Shown: positions 21,477-28,940 of the stretch, in pieces | Position numbering within the stretch: the first letter of the stretch is position 1 | Layout of the letters: every line of letters starts with the position of its first letter | Assembly: GCA_045543615.1 (NCBI GenBank) | Contig: JAZPXL010000047.1 | Span: 1-36,917 of the forward strand | From: CAG-390 sp045543615 | GTDB lineage: Bacteria; Bacillota; Clostridia; Oscillospirales; CAG-272 | DNA: 36,917 nucleotides | Reading direction: 5' to 3' | Translations under genes and position numbers: made by a program | The notes under the pieces: generated by a model | Seen by the model: only the letters and a program-made list of their open reading frames with translations | Told to the model about the DNA's origin: nothing | Database searches by the model: none

Positions 21477-22274
21477 TTATAGTTTATCGGGCAGAGTGTA
21501 GATAAAGCACTCAGTTCCACTCGGAAACTCAAAGGTTTCAAGAAGCTCAGAGCCGTCGGGCGCATCGTTTGATGAAATGTGTTTTCCTCGGAAATAATAT
21601 TTTGGCAAGAGTGAGGGCTTTTTGCGCTTTCTCATTACCTCGTAGAGAGGTGAAGCGTTGAACCAGTCACCAAGTCCCTTATGTGCGTGAATGAGCATAT
21701 CGGTCTTTATATCGAATTGCTCGATGCAGCTTGTCCATACGCTCTCGGGTGTGTCGCTCAAAAGGAAGAGGTGGAGAGGTTTGCCACCTGTCGGCACAAG
21801 GCGAATGTATACGGCTGTTGGCTCACAGGCTGCAGAAATGCGAAGTGGGCGAATGGTCGGGCTTTGACGGAGCGATGCTGAGTCGAGCAAAATCATCTCT
21901 TCAATTGCAAATCGTTCGTCCTCATCCTCGACCTCCTTCTCGTTTCGGTAAAGCAAATATGAGAAAGCCTCGTCACCTGTGGGAGACAGCTCCTCGTCGG
22001 TGTAGAACTCACGAATCATACCGATGAGATACGGCTTTGCAAAAAAGTCGCTTGCGCCAAAGGGACAGATGAAGACCTTGGGGATACTGCTTGAACGTGT
22101 GTAACGTGCAGCGGGCGTGATGGCAAGTGTGAGTGCTGCGTCAAAGTCGGGAAATATTATGGGCATTAATGCAGTAAATGCACCGTCGCTGCCAATCTCA
22201 CGGCAAAGCGAGTCATAGTCGGATAGCTCGTCCTTCAGTACGGGGCGAAGCGAGCACAAAAAATCAATAAGCAT
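21477..22274 (-). CDS. Hypothetical protein, no family recognised
   Basis: A 265-residue soluble protein without signal peptide or membrane segment. It has an acidic mid-region (KEVEDEDERFAIEE) and a mixed alpha/beta look, with TAVYIRLVPTGGKPLHLFLL as a probable beta pair and a basic VMRKRKKPSLLPKYYFRGKH stretch near the end. The ATG at 22274 fits the GGTGAGAG site better than the in-frame GTG at 22283. It has its own promoter, is transcribed toward the MoxR operon, and shares its terminator. Nothing in the sequence shows a reaction or partner. Confidence 0.7.
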   Translation of the reverse strand: MLIDFLCSLRPVLKDELSDYDSLCREIGSDGAFTALMPIIFPDFDAALTLAITPAARYTRSSSIPKVFICPFGASDFFAKPYLIGMIREFYTDEELSPTGDEAFSYLLYRNEKEVEDEDERFAIEEMILLDSASLRQSPTIRPLRISAACEPTAVYIRLVPTGGKPLHLFLLSDTPESVWTSCIEQFDIKTDMLIHAHKGLGDWFNASPLYEVMRKRKKPSLLPKYYFRGKHISSNDAPDGSELLETFEFPSGTECFIYTLPDKL

Positions 22275-22321
22275 ATCTCTCACCGGAAATGTTGTTTTTG
22301 TTTGGATTTACCATTATTACT

Positions 22322-22350
22322 ATTATATAATAAAACACATAAAAAATCAA
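22322..22350 (-). promoter_or_regulatory. Promoter of the hypothetical protein gene
   Basis: On the minus strand TTGATT (22345-22350), 17-nt spacer, TATAAT (22322-22327). Confidence 0.7.
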
Positions 22351-22355
22351 GAGGT

Positions 22356-22391
22356 AAAAAAACGGATGGAGCTCACTCCATCCGTTTTTTG
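22356..22391. terminator. Terminator of the PaaK/ACT operon
   Basis: Stem CGGATGGAG (22363-22371), loop CTCA, CTCCATCCG (22376-22384), flanked by seven A and six T, so it is bidirectional. It lies just after the ACT gene stop on the minus strand. Confidence 0.92.
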
Positions 22392-22396
22392 AGTTT

Positions 22397-22819
22397 TTAG
22401 AACAGATCCTCTTGGTTGACGGTCTTGATGCCTGCGGCGGCGAGAGCAGCCGATGCAACCTGATTGTCATCTACACGGAAGATCATACAAGCATCGCCCT
22501 TCTGAGAGAGGAATGCGTATGTGTACTCAACAATGACGTGAGCCTCAGAGAGCACCTCAAGCAGAGTTGCAAGAGAGCCGGGGGTGTCGGAGATAACTGC
22601 CGCAAGCACGTCTGTTGTGGTGGTGATGTATCCACCCGCACGAAGAACAGCTTCAGCGTTCTTGGGATCGTCAACGATAATGCGGAGAATTCCGAAATCC
22701 TGTGTGTCTGCTATCGAGAGCGCACGGAGATTGATGCCGTGATCTGCAAGATAGCGTGTCGAGAGGGCAAGCTCGCCCTTTTTGTTTTCAATGAAAACCG
22801 ATATCTGTTTAACGCTCAT
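22397..22819 (-). CDS. Tandem ACT-domain protein
   Basis: A 140-residue protein made of two ACT domains (about residues 1-68 and 70-140; first VKQISVFIENKKGELA, second VLAAVISDTPGSLATLLEVL), the ligand-sensing fold that binds amino acids. In Firmicutes such a protein is often found next to phenylacetate-CoA ligase and is thought to sense an aromatic amino acid or related product. Here it lies 18 nt downstream of the ligase gene with its own AAAGGAG site, so the two are co-transcribed. It has no catalytic domain. Confidence 0.92.
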   Translation of the reverse strand: MSVKQISVFIENKKGELALSTRYLADHGINLRALSIADTQDFGILRIIVDDPKNAEAVLRAGGYITTTTDVLAAVISDTPGSLATLLEVLSEAHVIVEYTYAFLSQKGDACMIFRVDDNQVASAALAAAGIKTVNQEDLF

Positions 22820-22837
22820 AGCTTTTCTCCTTTTATA

Positions 22838-24145
22838 TTAATCGTGCAGCTTTCTCTTGTCAATTACTCTGACAGCCTTGCCCTCGCTTCGCTTGATGCT
22901 CTTTGGAGCAACAAGGTGAACCTTGGGATTGATACCGAGCATTGTCTTGATGGCATCCGCAAGTGCTCTTTCCTTGATGGCAATATCCTTGACGGTGTCG
23001 GAGAATTGCTCGGGGGACAGCTCAACATAAACATCGAGAGTGTCGTTGTTCTTAACACGGTCAACCTCGATGAGATAGTTTGCGGAATAGCCCTCCTTGA
23101 GCAGAACTGTCTCGATCTGGGAGGGGAAGACGTTGACACCACGGATGATAAGCATATCGTCGCTTCTACCCATAGGCTTGCTCATCTTGATGAGAGTTCT
23201 GCCACAAGAGCATTTCTTACGGCTGAGAACACAGATGTCTCTTGTGCGATAACGGATAAGCGGGAAGCCCTCTTTGTCAAGGCTTGTGAATACAAGCTCA
23301 CCCTTTGAGCCTTCGGGAAGTACCTCGCCTGTTTCAGGGTCAATAATCTCTGCTAAGAAGTGGTCCTCGTTGATGTGCATACCGGTCTGCTCCTCGCACT
23401 CGAAAGCAACGCCGGGGCCGCTTGTCTCTGTAAGACCGTAGATATCGTATGCCTTGATGCCGAGAGCACTCTCAATATCACGGCGCATCTCCTCCGTCCA
23501 AGGCTCTGCACCGAAAATACCTGCCTTCAGGTCGATATCGTCGGGACTTATTCCCATTTCCTTGAGAGTTTCACCTATGTATGCGGCGTATGAGGGTGTG
23601 CAGCAAAGGATGGTTGCGTGCAGATCCTGCATAAATTGAATCTGTCTCTCTGTATTACCCGAGGACATCGGGAGGGTCAAGCAACCGACCTTGTGAGAGC
23701 CACCGTTAAGTCCGGGTCCACCTGTGAAGAGTCCGTATCCGTATGCGACCTGGCAGACATCGTCTTCATTTCCACCGACAGCCACAATTGCACGAGCGCA
23801 ACAGTCTTCCCACATATCAACATCCTTCTGTGTGTAGAAGGCAACTACACGTCTGCCGGTAGTTCCTGAGGTGGACTGAATACGAACACAGTTTTTGATG
23901 TCAGTTCCGAGAAGACCATAAGGATAGGCATCACGGAGGTCAGCTTTGGTGAGGAAGGGAAGCTTATAAAGGTCGTCAATACTCTGAATATCGTCGGGCG
24001 TAACGCCACGGGCGTCCATAAGATCACGGTAATACTTGACGTTGTTGTAAACTCGTCTCACCTGTGCGACAAGCTTTTCGTTCTGAATGGCTCTCATAGT
24101 CTCACGAGAAGCGCATTCAAGCTCGGGTTGATAATATCTGGGCAT
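22838..24145 (-). CDS. paaK: Phenylacetate-CoA ligase-like acyl-adenylate enzyme
   Basis: A 435-residue AMP-forming ligase of the PaaK family, which activates phenylacetate or another aryl acetate to its CoA thioester. The P-loop is STSGTTG at residues 91-97; YGYGLFTGGPGLNGGSHKVG, FGAEPWTEEMRRDIE, YDIYGLTETSGPG and the RSDDMLIIRGVNVFPSQIE hinge of the C-terminal domain match the family, and a KCSCGRT pair of cysteines is present as in many PaaK. Length is normal. AAAGGAG lies 8 nt before the ATG. Indolepyruvate oxidoreductase genes, frequent partners in aromatic amino-acid fermentation, are not in this window. Exact substrate uncertain. Confidence 0.93.
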   Translation of the reverse strand: MPRYYQPELECASRETMRAIQNEKLVAQVRRVYNNVKYYRDLMDARGVTPDDIQSIDDLYKLPFLTKADLRDAYPYGLLGTDIKNCVRIQSTSGTTGRRVVAFYTQKDVDMWEDCCARAIVAVGGNEDDVCQVAYGYGLFTGGPGLNGGSHKVGCLTLPMSSGNTERQIQFMQDLHATILCCTPSYAAYIGETLKEMGISPDDIDLKAGIFGAEPWTEEMRRDIESALGIKAYDIYGLTETSGPGVAFECEEQTGMHINEDHFLAEIIDPETGEVLPEGSKGELVFTSLDKEGFPLIRYRTRDICVLSRKKCSCGRTLIKMSKPMGRSDDMLIIRGVNVFPSQIETVLLKEGYSANYLIEVDRVKNNDTLDVYVELSPEQFSDTVKDIAIKERALADAIKTMLGINPKVHLVAPKSIKRSEGKAVRVIDKRKLHD

Positions 24146-24198
24146 ATGCTACTCCTTTTGCTGTGGTAATGCGCAGCACGATGAATTAATATGCAATA

Positions 24199-24228
24199 AT
24201 TATACAACAATTAAAAGTACCGTGTCAA
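24199..24228 (-). promoter_or_regulatory. Promoter of the PaaK/ACT operon
   Basis: On the minus strand TTGACA (24223-24228), 18-nt spacer, TATAAT (24199-24204). Confidence 0.82.
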
Positions 24229-24253
24229 GTTTTTTTAGAAAAAATATGAGATT

Positions 24254-24290
24254 TTGAAGAATGGTTTTATTATGTGTCTTAATTCTTCAA
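24254..24290. repeat. 9-bp inverted repeat in the 24146-24449 gene-free stretch
   Basis: TTGAAGAAT (24254-24262) and ATTCTTCAA (24282-24290) separated by 19 nt. It is AT-rich and has no T-run; role unknown. The rest of this stretch holds the PaaK promoter, a 43-nt hairpin repeat and the promoter of the next gene. Confidence 0.45.
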
Positions 24291-24313
24291 ACGGTTAAGG
24301 TAAAAATACAGCA

Positions 24314-24356
24314 GTCCCTGCGCAAGCCCACTTATTGAGCGTGTTTGCGTAGTGAC
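24314..24356 (+). repeat. 43-nt hairpin repeat, copy 1
   Basis: Begins GTCCCTGCGCAAGCCCACTT and ends GTGTTTGCGTAGTGAC; folds by several Watson-Crick and G-U pairs. An outer GTAAAAA (about 24299-24306)/TTTTTAC pair may extend it. It has the same length and conserved blocks as 25225-25267. Confidence 0.65.
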
Positions 24357-24389
24357 GGTTTTTACGGATTATTTGAGAATAGGATTAAA

Positions 24390-24418
24390 TTGACATAGTG
24401 CTAATATTGTGATATAAT
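24390..24418 (+). promoter_or_regulatory. Promoter of the beta-propeller-like gene
   Basis: TTGACA (24390-24395), 17-nt spacer, TATAAT (24413-24418). Confidence 0.85.
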
Positions 24419-24449
24419 GTATATTAAATCGTACATAATGGAGTAAAAT

Positions 24450-25136
24450 ATGAAAAAATTTTGGACTTATATAGAAAACGATAACTACGGCGTGGGTTGT
24501 ACGGGGCGGACTGTATATGTTTATGACAAAAATGGTACAAAACTCGTTGAATTCAAGGATTTGCCCTATGCTTACAAAGCTGCATTTTCTCCGCTCGGTA
24601 ATATTTTTGTTGTCAAAACAACAGAGGGGAGGCTTGCTGTATATTCTCTTGAAAGCTTATCCTTAATAAAGAAATTCCGTTATTCAAAGGTGGACGGCGC
24701 ACAAGACGACGGATTTTGCTTTTCTTCTGACGGAAAGTATTTTATCAATCTTGAAAGGCAAGGCGACTGCCTGCATTCTGCAATATCCGTGTACGATACC
24801 ATGGATTTTTCAAGAAAATCGCAGTTATTACTTGTAGATAGTATGATGGTATCCCATATTGAACTTGTTGATGGAGAATATTACGTTCTGGGATTTATGC
24901 GTGGAGAGGACCGTGTTTTGTCCGATTGCTTTGTTGGCAAATTTGCAAATAACGAAATCAAGGATATTCAAATTATTTCTAAACAAGAACGCGAATTTTA
25001 TTACGATTACCTTCGTTTGAAGCTATCGGGCTTTACCGAAAAAGAATACGAGTGGTGTCGGTTTGAAATATCACTTGATAAATTAAGGTGTGCAGATTAC
25101 TCGCTTGCTAAACTTTGGAATTATCACAAAAAGTAA
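24450..25136 (+). CDS. WD40/beta-propeller-like protein of unknown role
   Basis: A 228-residue cytoplasmic protein without signal peptide. The N-terminal two-thirds looks like WD40-type blades: GCTGRTVYVYDKNGTKLVEF, AAFSPLGNIFVVKTTEGRLAVYSLESL, and CFSSDGKYFINLERQGDCLHSAISVYD, each with the (F)SxxGxxF...(V)Y(D/S) rhythm, but only three or four blades are present, so it would be a partial propeller or need to dimerise. The C-terminus is rich in Tyr, Phe, Lys and Glu and unrecognised. GGAG lies 6 nt before the ATG. The gene is more AT-rich than its neighbours, stands alone, and is flanked by two related 43-nt hairpins, so it may be an acquired cassette; this last point is inference. Confidence 0.65.
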   Translation: MKKFWTYIENDNYGVGCTGRTVYVYDKNGTKLVEFKDLPYAYKAAFSPLGNIFVVKTTEGRLAVYSLESLSLIKKFRYSKVDGAQDDGFCFSSDGKYFINLERQGDCLHSAISVYDTMDFSRKSQLLLVDSMMVSHIELVDGEYYVLGFMRGEDRVLSDCFVGKFANNEIKDIQIISKQEREFYYDYLRLKLSGFTEKEYEWCRFEISLDKLRCADYSLAKLWNYHKK

Positions 25137-25224
25137 TCGGTATCGTCCAAGGGATACCAGTGTGATATAATAGGGGCAACACATTTATACAAAAAATTTA
25201 ATATTTTTCGGGCAAAAGACTGTT

Positions 25225-25267
25225 GTCCCTATTTAAACTCACTCGTGGAGTGTGTTCAGATAGGGAC
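25225..25267 (+). repeat. 43-nt hairpin repeat, copy 2, with terminator potential
   Basis: GTCCCTAT...ATAGGGAC is an 8-bp outer stem (11 bp with flanking GTT/AAC) around AACTCACTC-GTG-GAGTGTGTT. It is followed by TTTTT, so it can terminate the beta-propeller gene. Matches copy 1 in length and in the blocks GTCCCT, CACT, GAG, GTGTT and TAG.GAC. Confidence 0.75.
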
Positions 25268-25283
25268 AACTTTTTAATATTTT

Positions 25284-25305
25284 GGACCGTCGGGGACGCC
25301 GGTCC
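25284..25305. repeat. GC-rich hairpin after the SpoIVB-like gene
   Basis: GGACCG (25284-25289) and CGGTCC (25300-25305) with a GC-rich 10-nt loop. It lies 16 nt past the stop of the minus-strand protease gene and is followed on that strand by AAAATATTAAAAA rather than a T-run, so a terminator role is doubtful. Confidence 0.45.
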
Positions 25306-25320
25306 CTACAAATTTAATGG

Positions 25321-26382
25321 TTACGCCGCCTTTGCTATTGGCATTTTGGATGCGGATAGCATATTTTCGATAAAAATGCCGTAGCCCGTGGTTGGGTCAT
25401 TGATCAGCACGTGGGTGACAGCTCCCACTATCTTGCCGTTCTGAATTATGGGAGAGCCACTCATTCCTTGCACTATTCCACCGCTAAGTGACAAAAGTCT
25501 ATCATCCGTCACCTTGACTGTGAAGCAACGGCCACCGTCTGCCTTTCTGTTGATATCGGAAAGCTCTGCTTTGTATTCGCATATACCTCTCTCGTCAAGT
25601 GTGCATAGTATTGTCGCCTCTCCCTCTGTTATTTCGTTACGTTTGCCAATTTTCATAGCAGGGTAAAGAGGCTTTGGGAGGTCGCTGTATATTCCGAATA
25701 TTCCACATTCCGTGTTTCCCGTAACAGCTCCGAGCTTGCCGCCCTGAAATGAGCCTCTTATCTCGCCGGGCGCACCGGACACGCCCTTTTTGATGCCACC
25801 TATGCTCACTCCGAGCAGTATTCCTCGTCCAAGTGGCATAGGCTTTCCTGTATCGGGGTCGCATATTCCGTGCCCAAGTCCACCAAAAAGTCCACTTTCG
25901 GGGTCGATGTATGTCACAGTGCCTATTCCTGCACCACTGTCACGCACCGTTATTCCCGTTTTGTATCCGTTTTCCGTCTTCCTTGGAGTGACCCTCAGCT
26001 TCAGCTCCTCGCCGTTTCTCAGGCAAGTGAGCTCCACCTGTCGTCCCTCTGTTGCGTCAATGGCGTCGCACAGGGCGCACGCATCATTCACCCTAACGCC
26101 ATCAACCTTAATAATTACATCATTGACCCTCACTCCTGCTGCGAATGCAGGACTCTTTCTGCCCTCGTCAAGTCCCACAACAAGCACGCCCTCTGTAAAG
26201 AATTTTACTCCGAAAATCATACCTCCGGGCAAGAGAAGGGTTTCTTCATCCACGCACCTGTTTGCCACCTGCAGCTGAGCGTCATCTCTAAACTCTCCAT
26301 CCCTGCAGCCACCGCACAGAAAAAGGCAGAGAATGAGAAGCGCGCACATAATGCGCATTGAGGCTTTGTTCTTATCTCTCAT
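25321..26382 (-). CDS. spoIVB: SpoIVB-type serine peptidase (family S55) with PDZ domain
   Basis: A 353-residue membrane-tethered or secreted protease. Residues 8-26 form a hydrophobic signal segment ending in CGGC, possibly lipid-modified but not a standard lipobox. A PDZ domain covers about residues 65-130. The S55 core has GLGHGICD with the likely catalytic His171, GGIVQGMSGSPIIQNGKIVG with the catalytic Ser (308 or 310), and VLINDPTTGYGIFIENML. In endospore formers SpoIVB is made in the forespore under sigma-G, and cleaves SpoIVFA to trigger sigma-K activation. It is shorter than the Bacillus protein (about 425 residues). GGGTGA lies just before the ATG. A spoIIAA/spo0A neighbour, often seen, is not present here, so a paralogue cannot be excluded. 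Confidence 0.9.
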   Translation of the reverse strand: MRDKNKASMRIMCALLILCLFLCGGCRDGEFRDDAQLQVANRCVDEETLLLPGGMIFGVKFFTEGVLVVGLDEGRKSPAFAAGVRVNDVIIKVDGVRVNDACALCDAIDATEGRQVELTCLRNGEELKLRVTPRKTENGYKTGITVRDSGAGIGTVTYIDPESGLFGGLGHGICDPDTGKPMPLGRGILLGVSIGGIKKGVSGAPGEIRGSFQGGKLGAVTGNTECGIFGIYSDLPKPLYPAMKIGKRNEITEGEATILCTLDERGICEYKAELSDINRKADGGRCFTVKVTDDRLLSLSGGIVQGMSGSPIIQNGKIVGAVTHVLINDPTTGYGIFIENMLSASKMPIAKAA

Positions 26383-26403
26383 TATTTCACCCGTATAAAG
26401 CTT

Positions 26404-26428
26404 CTATTGCGACTTTTTGCCGCAATAG
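26404..26428. repeat. 8-bp hairpin upstream of spoIVB
   Basis: CTATTGCG (26404-26411) and CGCAATAG (26421-26428) with a 9-nt loop, in the expected leader of the minus-strand spoIVB. No sigma-A promoter is seen for spoIVB; a sigma-G promoter could not be assigned with confidence. Confidence 0.5.
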
Positions 26429-26550
26429 TATTGTCTCCCGATGCTAAAGAATGATGTGTAGAAAAAACTTGCACTTATGTCAATCACAAAAAAATCAGCC
26501 TACCCTCACCCAAAATTCGATATTTTTCTACTCAAGGCTCAAAAAAGCCC

Positions 26551-26579
26551 TTGACAAATATAATAGTTTCTTATATAAT
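26551..26579 (+). promoter_or_regulatory. Promoter of the MarR-exporter operon B
   Basis: TTGACA (26551-26556), 17-nt spacer, TATAAT (26574-26579), 54 nt before the MarR start. Confidence 0.88.
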
Positions 26580-26600
26580 TATATTAACGTTAAACTAATT
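26577..26600. promoter_or_regulatory. Candidate MarR operator of operon B
   Basis: A 24-bp imperfect palindrome centred at 26588/26589. The core TTAACGTTAA (26584-26593) is perfect and the outer AATTA/TAATT arms match; 10 of 12 position pairs are complementary. It overlaps the end of the -10 and the start site, a classic repression position. Confidence 0.7.
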
Positions 26601-26633
26601 TGCAAACAAAATAAAAAACAGGAGAAAAGAAAA

Positions 26634-27095
26634 ATGGCACAACGCATACTTACAGATGAAGCGCTTACCCCTCCAATGCTTATAGGAAGAATAGCAACTG
26701 TTCACGGTTGTAAGCTCAATCTTCGCGATGCCGCACAAATAACACAGCACAACAGCTGCAGACTTATTTTGATGAGCTTGGCTCATGAGGAAAACGTAAC
26801 CCAACTCCAGATCTCGCAGTCAACAGGTCTCAAGCCTCCCACGGTGAGCGTAGCGATAAAGAAGCTTGAGAGCGAGGGCTATGTTGTCAGAACCACCGAC
26901 GAGGATGATATGCGAGCAGTTCGTGTATCGCTCAGCGATAAAGGCAGGGAGCTTGAGAGAGAAGCTTATGCGCTTCTTGATCGCATTGACGCTGCTATGA
27001 TGGCAGGCTTTACTGATGAGGAGACAGAGACGCTTCGCCGTCTGCTTCTCAGAATCAAACACAATCTTGACGATATGCAGGGCACAATAATCTAA
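26634..27095 (+). CDS. MarR-family transcriptional regulator (operon B)
   Basis: A 153-residue MarR protein. The winged helix is NVTQLQISQSTGLKPPTVSVAIKKLESEGYVVRTTDEDDMRAVRVSLSDKG; the wing carries DEDDMRAV in place of the usual DRR. The true start is the ATG at 26634, 9 nt after GGAG; the open frame continues 61 codons upstream through the promoter and cannot be coding there. It is followed after 18 nt by two exporter genes, repeating the gene order of operon A, but the two MarR proteins differ clearly in sequence and in operator. Confidence 0.93.
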   Translation: MAQRILTDEALTPPMLIGRIATVHGCKLNLRDAAQITQHNSCRLILMSLAHEENVTQLQISQSTGLKPPTVSVAIKKLESEGYVVRTTDEDDMRAVRVSLSDKGRELEREAYALLDRIDAAMMAGFTDEETETLRRLLLRIKHNLDDMQGTII

Positions 27096-27113
27096 CTGTG
27101 CTGAGGCAGGAAA

Positions 27114-28940
27114 ATGAAAAAGACACTTAGGTACTTAAAACCATATTGGTTTTTGGCTGTGATCTCGCCCATCCTTATGATTTGCGAGGTCACAGCTGAC
27201 CTTTGTCTTCCGAAGCTGATGTCGTTTATTGTTAACTTTGGAGTCGAAGGAATATCATACACCGACCCCGAGAAGGGATCGGCCTTTGCTGCATTTATAA
27301 TAAAACTTGTGTTGGGTGATGAGCCATCGAGAATGGGTATCATCATCCTTTTTGGTGCGCTGATGTTGCTTGTAACGCTTGCGGGAGGCTTTGTCGGCAC
27401 ATTTTGTGCATACACGGCTGCAAAAGCATCGCAGGGCTTTGGCAACGATTTGCGAAGGGATGCGTATGGACGGGTTATGTCACTGTCTGTTGAGCAGACC
27501 GACAAATTCACCACAGGCTCGCTTATTACGAGAATGACCAATGACATAACCATTCTTGTTGAATTCGTTGAGCATATGCTTCGTATGGTGGTTCGCTCGC
27601 CTATGTTCCTTGTTGGAGGAATTATTATGCTTCTGACGCTCAACCTTGATTTTGGCGTTGTTCTTCTTTGCACTCTGCCCGTTCAGGTTGTTGCTATGGT
27701 GCTCATTATCAGGCGTGCAGTACCACTTTTTGGCGTTGTTCAAACGAAGCTTGACAGAATTAATTCCGTTTCCCGTGAGAATATCGGTGGGGCGAGAGTT
27801 ATCAAGGCTTATGTTCGTGAGGACTACGAGTGCGAGCGTTTCGAGGCTGCAAATGAAGATATGAAGTCGACAAATCTGCGTGTGCAGATGCTTCTTGTTT
27901 GGCTCAATCCGATATTGATAGTATCTCTTGGCGTTGCGACAGTTGCCATTATATACATAGGTGGATGGCAGGTCAATATCAACGCCGCAGGTATGACAAC
28001 TGGTGATATTATGGCTGCAATCACATACGTTACCCAAGTTGTAAACTCGCTGATGATGCTGACTATGATCTTCCAGACCATCTCGAGAGCAGGTGCCTCG
28101 GCAAGACGTGTGTGCGAGGTGCTCGACTCTGAGCCCGTCATTCGTGGTGGCGAGGAGAGCGAAGGGCTGGACGGTGATATTGCCGTTGAGTTCCGTGGTG
28201 TAAGCTTCAAATATCCGGGCACGGCGGGCAGAAATGTTCTGTCCGATATCACGCTTTCGGTAAAGAAGGGGGAGACGCTTGCCATTATCGGCGCAACCGG
28301 TTGTGGTAAGAGCTCGCTGATTTCCCTTATACCAAGATATTATGACGCACAGGCAGGAGAGGTTCTTGTTGACGGCAGAGTGGTTTGTGAATACAGACTT
28401 GATGCTCTGAGGTCAAAGATCGGCTACGTTATGCAGAAGAGCGAGCTTTTCTCCGACACGATAATTAACAATATCAGATGGGGACGGCCCGACGCCACGA
28501 AAGAAGAGGTAGTTGCCGCCGCCGTCATAGCGCAGGCTGACGAATTTGTTTCGGGCTTTGCCGAGGGCTACGATACATTTATTGCAGAGAAGGGCGCATC
28601 CTTGTCGGGTGGACAGAAGCAGAGGCTTTCGATTGCGAGAGCACTTGTGCGCAAGCCTGAGATACTCATACTTGACGATGCCACCTCTGCTCTTGACCTT
28701 GCGACTGAGGCAAGACTGAGAGCGGCACTCAAAGAGGAGATGCGAGGAACGACCGTCATAATGATTGCGCAGAGAATTGCATCCGTCAGGGACGCTGACA
28801 GAATTGCCGTCATTGAGTCCGACGGACGAATTTTGCATTGTGCGTCGCACGAGGAGCTTTTGGTGGTAAGTGAGACTTACCGTGACATTTGCGCATCGCA
28901 AAGACAGAGCGCAGGCGAGAGTGCGGGAGGTGAGGCGTAA
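27114..28940 (+). CDS. Heterodimeric ABC exporter, subunit with degenerate ATP site (operon B, first)
   Basis: A 608-residue half-transporter with six N-terminal transmembrane helices. The ATPase domain has GATGCGKSS (about residue 391), canonical LSGGQKQRLSIARA, Walker B ILILDDATSALD with Asp in place of the catalytic Glu, and AQRIASV with Gln in place of the switch His. It is therefore the non-catalytic partner, equivalent to the 583-residue protein of operon A; the openings (KTILAYLKPYRK there, KTLRYLKPYWF here) are also alike. Its TAA shares the final A with the ATG of the second subunit. Confidence 0.93.
   Translation: MKKTLRYLKPYWFLAVISPILMICEVTADLCLPKLMSFIVNFGVEGISYTDPEKGSAFAAFIIKLVLGDEPSRMGIIILFGALMLLVTLAGGFVGTFCAYTAAKASQGFGNDLRRDAYGRVMSLSVEQTDKFTTGSLITRMTNDITILVEFVEHMLRMVVRSPMFLVGGIIMLLTLNLDFGVVLLCTLPVQVVAMVLIIRRAVPLFGVVQTKLDRINSVSRENIGGARVIKAYVREDYECERFEAANEDMKSTNLRVQMLLVWLNPILIVSLGVATVAIIYIGGWQVNINAAGMTTGDIMAAITYVTQVVNSLMMLTMIFQTISRAGASARRVCEVLDSEPVIRGGEESEGLDGDIAVEFRGVSFKYPGTAGRNVLSDITLSVKKGETLAIIGATGCGKSSLISLIPRYYDAQAGEVLVDGRVVCEYRLDALRSKIGYVMQKSELFSDTIINNIRWGRPDATKEEVVAAAVIAQADEFVSGFAEGYDTFIAEKGASLSGGQKQRLSIARALVRKPEILILDDATSALDLATEARLRAALKEEMRGTTVIMIAQRIASVRDADRIAVIESDGRILHCASHEELLVVSETYRDICASQRQSAGESAGGEA

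Noticed and set aside
24146..24449. Riboswitch or T-box upstream of paaK or the beta-propeller gene
   Set aside because: No T-box GGTGG motif or known riboswitch core was recognised; the structure present is explained by the hairpin repeat and a simple inverted repeat. A covariance-model search would be needed to exclude it fully.
26451..26633. N-terminal 61-codon extension of the operon B MarR gene
   Set aside because: This stretch contains the -35, -10 and operator of the gene itself, so it is upstream of the transcription start.
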